A stretch of 43,182 nt of DNA. Origin: Verrucomicrobiota bacterium. Lineage in GTDB: Bacteria > Verrucomicrobiota > Kiritimatiellia > Kiritimatiellales > Pontiellaceae. Within the stretch, counting starts at the first letter, position 1. Each line of letters opens with the position of its first letter. The position numbers and the translations under genes were made by a program. The stretch spans positions 1 to 43,182 of the forward strand of contig JAJRRI010000076.1 of the NCBI GenBank assembly GCA_024279685.1. Direction: 5' to 3'. Under the pieces are notes generated by a model. That model searched no databases and was not told the origin of the DNA. It saw only the letters and a list, made by a program, of their open reading frames with translations. Positions 40,003 to 43,182 of the stretch are shown here, one piece after another.

Positions 40003-40191
40003 GCCCTTCCGAACCGCAATCTTCACCGCCTTTTGTAACCCCGACTCCAAAACATGATGCCGCATTGTTTTCCCGGAGCGCGGATCAACCGAACGGCTCT
40101 TCGCGGGAAAGGCATACTGCCAACCGATTTCACGGCAAGCATTCGGATATTTCCGCGCCAGCGCCTCCGGAATATAAACGTCCCCGAAGCC
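40003..40191 (-). pseudogene. Integron-type tyrosine recombinase (IntI) fragment
   Basis: [63 protein letters not shown] matches the integron-specific extra domain; catalytic C-terminus absent. Confidence 0.85.
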
Positions 40192-40389
40192 AACGAATTC
40201 CTCCGCCGCTTTACCCTGCACATCTTACCGTCCGGATTTATGAAAATTCGTAGCTTCGGCTTCCTTTCCAACACCAACAAAAAGTGGGCGCTCATCACCA
40301 TCCGTAAATCCCTGGACGTCGCCCACTGCCCAAACTGTAAAAGTAAACTCGTCTCCGGCCCGTTGCCACTTCCCGAACGCCCACCTTAA
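40183..40389 (+). pseudogene. IS91-family (Y2) transposase C-terminal fragment
   Basis: [33 protein letters not shown]...CPNCKSKL resembles the IS91 EFIRRFLLHVLPKGFxxIRHYGFLANR...CPxCG tail. Confidence 0.75.
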
Positions 40390-40639
40390 TCATGATCCCG
40401 AACCACGACATCCAGATCACAGAAAAAGGCTCCGCCACACGCCTTTTGGGTCACCTGTGTCTAACGCCCGAAAAAGAGGGGCTCCCAGCCCTAAAGCAAG
40501 CCGCCCAAAGCCCATTCGATCACGACCACCGACCGCACGGCGGGCAGTTGTTGGAAAGAAACAAACAGAAAACCATGGAATCGCCCCCCGGCATTCCATA
40601 CAATCCCCATATGTAAGTTGGGGCGTGCCGAGAGGCTCA

Positions 40640-40731
40640 GTCCAACCAAATTTTATCCATCCAGCCGCCAGCCTCTGCGTAGATTTTGGTGTTTTCGTGA
40701 AGCTGGACGGATAAAATCCTAATCGTTAGCC
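40640..40731 (+). other. attC-like recombination site 0
   Basis: R'' GTCCAAC; 16-nt arms ATTTTATCCaTCCAGC / GCTGGAcGGATAAAAT (15/16); R' GTTAGCC. Confidence 0.75.
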
Positions 40732-40741
40732 GTAGGAGAAT

Positions 40742-41800
40742 ATGATGATAGAACAACTGTGGCGCAACGTGCTGGCCGCCTATGAAATGGGAGAGACGCT
40801 CGTGGCGTCCAACGAGGTGGATGACGTGGTCTCGCTCATGGTCGAAAACAAGATAGACATTCAGAAGTTCGGCGGGAATCTGTCCGCACTCATCAGCAGA
40901 GGCATGCCTACAATGGCCTCTCTGTTTGGCGGGGAGACCCCCGCCTTGCCGACCACACCGTCAATTGACCAGTACATTTCGATAGTAAACCGCCCGCTAT
41001 CCCCTCTTTGGCTTCTGGCCGGCTTCCCGGATGTGATCACTTGGCTGAACGAGAAACAGAAGTCATTTCTCGGTCCATCCGTTGACGAGAATGAATCCGC
41101 CACAGCCATCGCAGAGTTGTACGGATTCGATCTCGATGCACCTGACAATCTCAGCGAAGATGACGTTGAGAATCCCGACGGAAGCCTACGTGCATGCTAC
41201 TACCGTAATCTCGTGCGCAACTATGTTGCGCAAACAGGACAGAAACTGGAGGTCGCCGTCGAGGAGGGAACGGAAGGCGACATCTACCTTGGACAGGAGT
41301 TCCTCCAGATGACAGGGGAAGAGAGCAACTTCACCCTGATAGCGACGGTCACAACCAAATACTACATGGAGTTGAAGACACACTACGCCGCCTCGCTTCC
41401 TGACGAGACCTCCCTTCTCGCCATGTCTGGCATACTGGACGCTAACGTTTACATCTTGGGCACAGGTCAGCTTGACCCAACTCAGATTGTCGAGTTGGCA
41501 AAGGCCACCCAAGGGGAAGATGATCGTTTGCTGGAGGTCATGATTCAGTTCGAGGCGCTGTTGCTCTCCGTCCATACGCCGGAGCTTCCTCATGAAGAAG
41601 TTCTAAACGCATGTCGTGAGCAAGCAGACGCAATACAGAATAGTATTCATAATGCGATGGGAACCTACCGAGGAGAGCCAAAGATTGCCAATGATACCCG
41701 TGCCCTGATGACTTCGCCCCAATTCCGCGACTTGAGGAACACGGCGGGCGTGTCCACGGCCACATTATTGGGCAGATTGAAGAATATGATATTCGGCTAA
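40742..41800 (+). CDS. Cassette 1 hypothetical protein (352 aa)
   Basis: ATG with AGGAG upstream; stop codon lies inside the R'' box of attC1. Confidence 0.75.
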   Translation: MMIEQLWRNVLAAYEMGETLVASNEVDDVVSLMVENKIDIQKFGGNLSALISRGMPTMASLFGGETPALPTTPSIDQYISIVNRPLSPLWLLAGFPDVITWLNEKQKSFLGPSVDENESATAIAELYGFDLDAPDNLSEDDVENPDGSLRACYYRNLVRNYVAQTGQKLEVAVEEGTEGDIYLGQEFLQMTGEESNFTLIATVTTKYYMELKTHYAASLPDETSLLAMSGILDANVYILGTGQLDPTQIVELAKATQGEDDRLLEVMIQFEALLLSVHTPELPHEEVLNACREQADAIQNSIHNAMGTYRGEPKIANDTRALMTSPQFRDLRNTAGVSTATLLGRLKNMIFG

Positions 41801-41874
41801 CAAGAGCATGGACAGCGACAAGAAATAGCCGCGCAAGCGCGGCCATTTCTTGCGCGTCATGCTGGCCGTTCGAT
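41795..41874 (+). other. attC-like recombination site 1
   Basis: R'' GGCTAAC; near-perfect hairpin AAGAAATaGCCGCGC/GCGCGGCCATTTCTT plus outer AGCATG/CATGCT; R' GTTCGAT. Confidence 0.85.
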
Positions 41875-41965
41875 TTGATCAGGAAATAATTATTGAAAAA
41901 GAACTTAAACAGAAACTCAACACGGACGCCCGAGCTAATTTTACCGAGAACCTAAACAGAAAAAG

Positions 41966-42052
41966 ATCGAACCAGAGCACAGACTTTACGGTGAAAACGC
42001 CGCTGATCCGGTCAATATTTTACGCACCGAAAGTCATGCTTAAACGTTGGGA
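41966..42052 (+). other. attC-like recombination site 2
   Basis: R'' ATCGAAC; arms AGCACAGACTTTACGGTG / CACCGAAAGTCATGCT with bulged bases; R' GTTGGGA. Confidence 0.8.
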
Positions 42053-42067
42053 TCAAATATAAAAATA

Positions 42068-42352
42068 ATGAATATAGTTAAATACATTATACATTTGTCT
42101 TTAACCATTGGCGTAACGTTCGGGTTCTTTGTGTGGCTCACTGGCCATGAACTCGATAACTTAGGTCAGGCTATAGGTTATGGTTTTGTATATTTTGGTA
42201 TCCCAACAATTGTTCTCTGCGTTGTTGGATTATTCTTTAAGGTAATCATACTTTCCAAAGTTTCATGGTACCGTATTACATTACTTCTGCTGACCTATTC
42301 CGTGATATGGAATCTATACTGGCTTATATTTTTTAGCTCGATTGATATGTGA
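42068..42352 (+). CDS. Cassette 3 small membrane protein (94 aa)
   Basis: MNIVKYIIHLSLTIGVTFGFFVW... with about three predicted TM helices; lies between attC2 and attC3. Confidence 0.6.
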   Translation: MNIVKYIIHLSLTIGVTFGFFVWLTGHELDNLGQAIGYGFVYFGIPTIVLCVVGLFFKVIILSKVSWYRITLLLLTYSVIWNLYWLIFFSSIDM

Positions 42353-42364
42353 TGAATAAAATAA

Positions 42365-42455
42365 ATCCCAACCAATCAATTGAGTTTACCGTGTTAGACG
42401 CACGCAAATATGCCAATCGTCCTTTGCACGGCAAACTCATCTCGAACGTGGGATC
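42365..42455 (+). other. attC-like recombination site 3
   Basis: R'' ATCCCAAC; arms TGAGTTTaCCGTG / CACGGCAAACTCA; R' GTGGGAT (one T short of GTTGGGAT). Confidence 0.78.
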
Positions 42456-42464
42456 AGATAAATA

Positions 42465-42949
42465 ATGAAAAGAAAATCAGTCATCCGGGTGATCATTATT
42501 ATTCTGTCGGTCCTAACCATTTCAGCGGGACTTATCCTCTTTCACATAGAATACGGTCTTTGGTGGGATAGACCTGATTTAGGAAACAACATTGTAAGAT
42601 AGAAATAAGAGAAGGCGGTTTTGTTCCTCCAGGGGTTGAATATATGACCGTTATGCTGACACCTGACTCCCCAGAATTTCAGAACATCATCAGCACAATC
42701 GAAGGTGGCTGGAGAGATAATAAATATCTCGCAGGTATAAAAGTAGCGTCCCATATAGTGGAGATCACCTATGAAGATGGATCTGAAACGAGAATAGATG
42801 TGGAAGGAAAAACTATGAGAATCGAGTCAAATAGTGATGTTCGACTTTACCGATCATTACGCAGTGTTTCAGGCATGATTGAAGATGAACTCAAAGTAAA
42901 CAATCCCAACCAATCAATTGAGGCTATCGTGACAACGCCAGTCGATTAG
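42465..42949 (+). pseudogene. Cassette 4 membrane-anchored protein, apparently frameshifted near 42594-42602
   Basis: Frame 1 gives MKRKSVIRVIIIILSVLTISAGLILFHIEYGLWWDRPDLGNNIVR-stop; another frame continues KIEIREGGFVPPGVEYMTVMLTPDSPEFQNI... to 42949. Confidence 0.55.
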
Positions 42950-42991
42950 ATTGGAGTCGTTTGCACTCAGCCTCATCTCAGACGTTCATAT
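42903..42991 (+). other. attC-like recombination site 4
   Basis: R'' ATCCCAAC; 21-bp identity with the 5' half of attC3; inner arms TGAGGCT/AGCCTCA; R' GTTCATAT. Confidence 0.78.
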
Positions 42992-43182
42992 GGTTGAAGT
43001 AATGTCAACCGGGCAAAAAAATAGTAGCCCTGTTTTTTTAGGGTTCAAAAACGGGCTAAACGATCGTAATCGGAGGGCGCGGGGAACACACGCAGGGTGA
43101 GCGGTTTTTCCGCATGCAGGGTATGCTCATATCCGTGGACTTTTGTGCCCGCCGAAGCGGACTACCCCATTTGAACCGTTCC

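Noticed and set aside
40550-40725. Possible additional upstream cassette 0 starting at GTTGGAAA (40550)
   Set aside because: Its start matches the reverse complement of attC0 R'' (GTTGGAC) only 6/7 and no foldable site precedes it; left as a hint only.
41850-42062. 70-aa ORF across cassette 2
   Set aside because: Begins inside attC1 and reads through attC2, so it spans predicted recombination points.
1-43182. Alternative genetic code (TAA/TAG read as Gln)
   Set aside because: Many genes here (era, rpmF, plsX, acpP, fabF, fabD) end normally at TAG or TAA at the expected C-terminus.
1-43182. CRISPR arrays, tRNA or rRNA genes
   Set aside because: No regularly spaced repeats and no tRNA/rRNA signatures noticed by eye; short or divergent ones could be missed.

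Overview
This is a bacterial chromosomal window. I could not assign the taxon; the content suggests a Gram-negative, PVC-like bacterium. It opens with a canonical lipid block: era, a transglutaminase-like membrane protein, yceD/DUF177, rpmF, plsX, fabH, fabD, fabG, acpP, fabF. Next come a PTS IIA/antiporter pair, envelope genes, a DUF2064-GT2 fusion glycosyltransferase, a Fic-protein insertion, and an AgcS symporter. Two complete heavy-metal RND efflux operons follow, one carrying a PII-like gene. Then come rubredoxin (absent from the ORF track), glnK-amtB and ptsP. The window ends with a 1108-aa multidomain enzyme and a degraded integron with a cassette array. Main observations: (1) one ORF (36400-39726) joins E1alpha, E1beta, a lipoyl domain and a catalytically intact KAS III/FabH domain, a possible self-contained 2-oxoacid-to-fatty-acid primer synthase. 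(2) A remnant integron integrase lies on the minus strand next to an IS91-like fragment, followed by at least five attC-like sites. The R'' box at the end of each cassette is the reverse complement of the R' box at that cassette's start, as expected for integrated cassettes. (3) fabG ends in an in-frame TAA where a Gln codon is expected, with the canonical C-terminus continuing downstream. A similar Gln-to-TAG interruption splits a metal-efflux adaptor. (4) A class II-like Fic gene is bracketed by a 63-bp direct repeat that duplicates the 3' end of the upstream glycosyltransferase gene. No database searches were run; family calls come from motif recognition.
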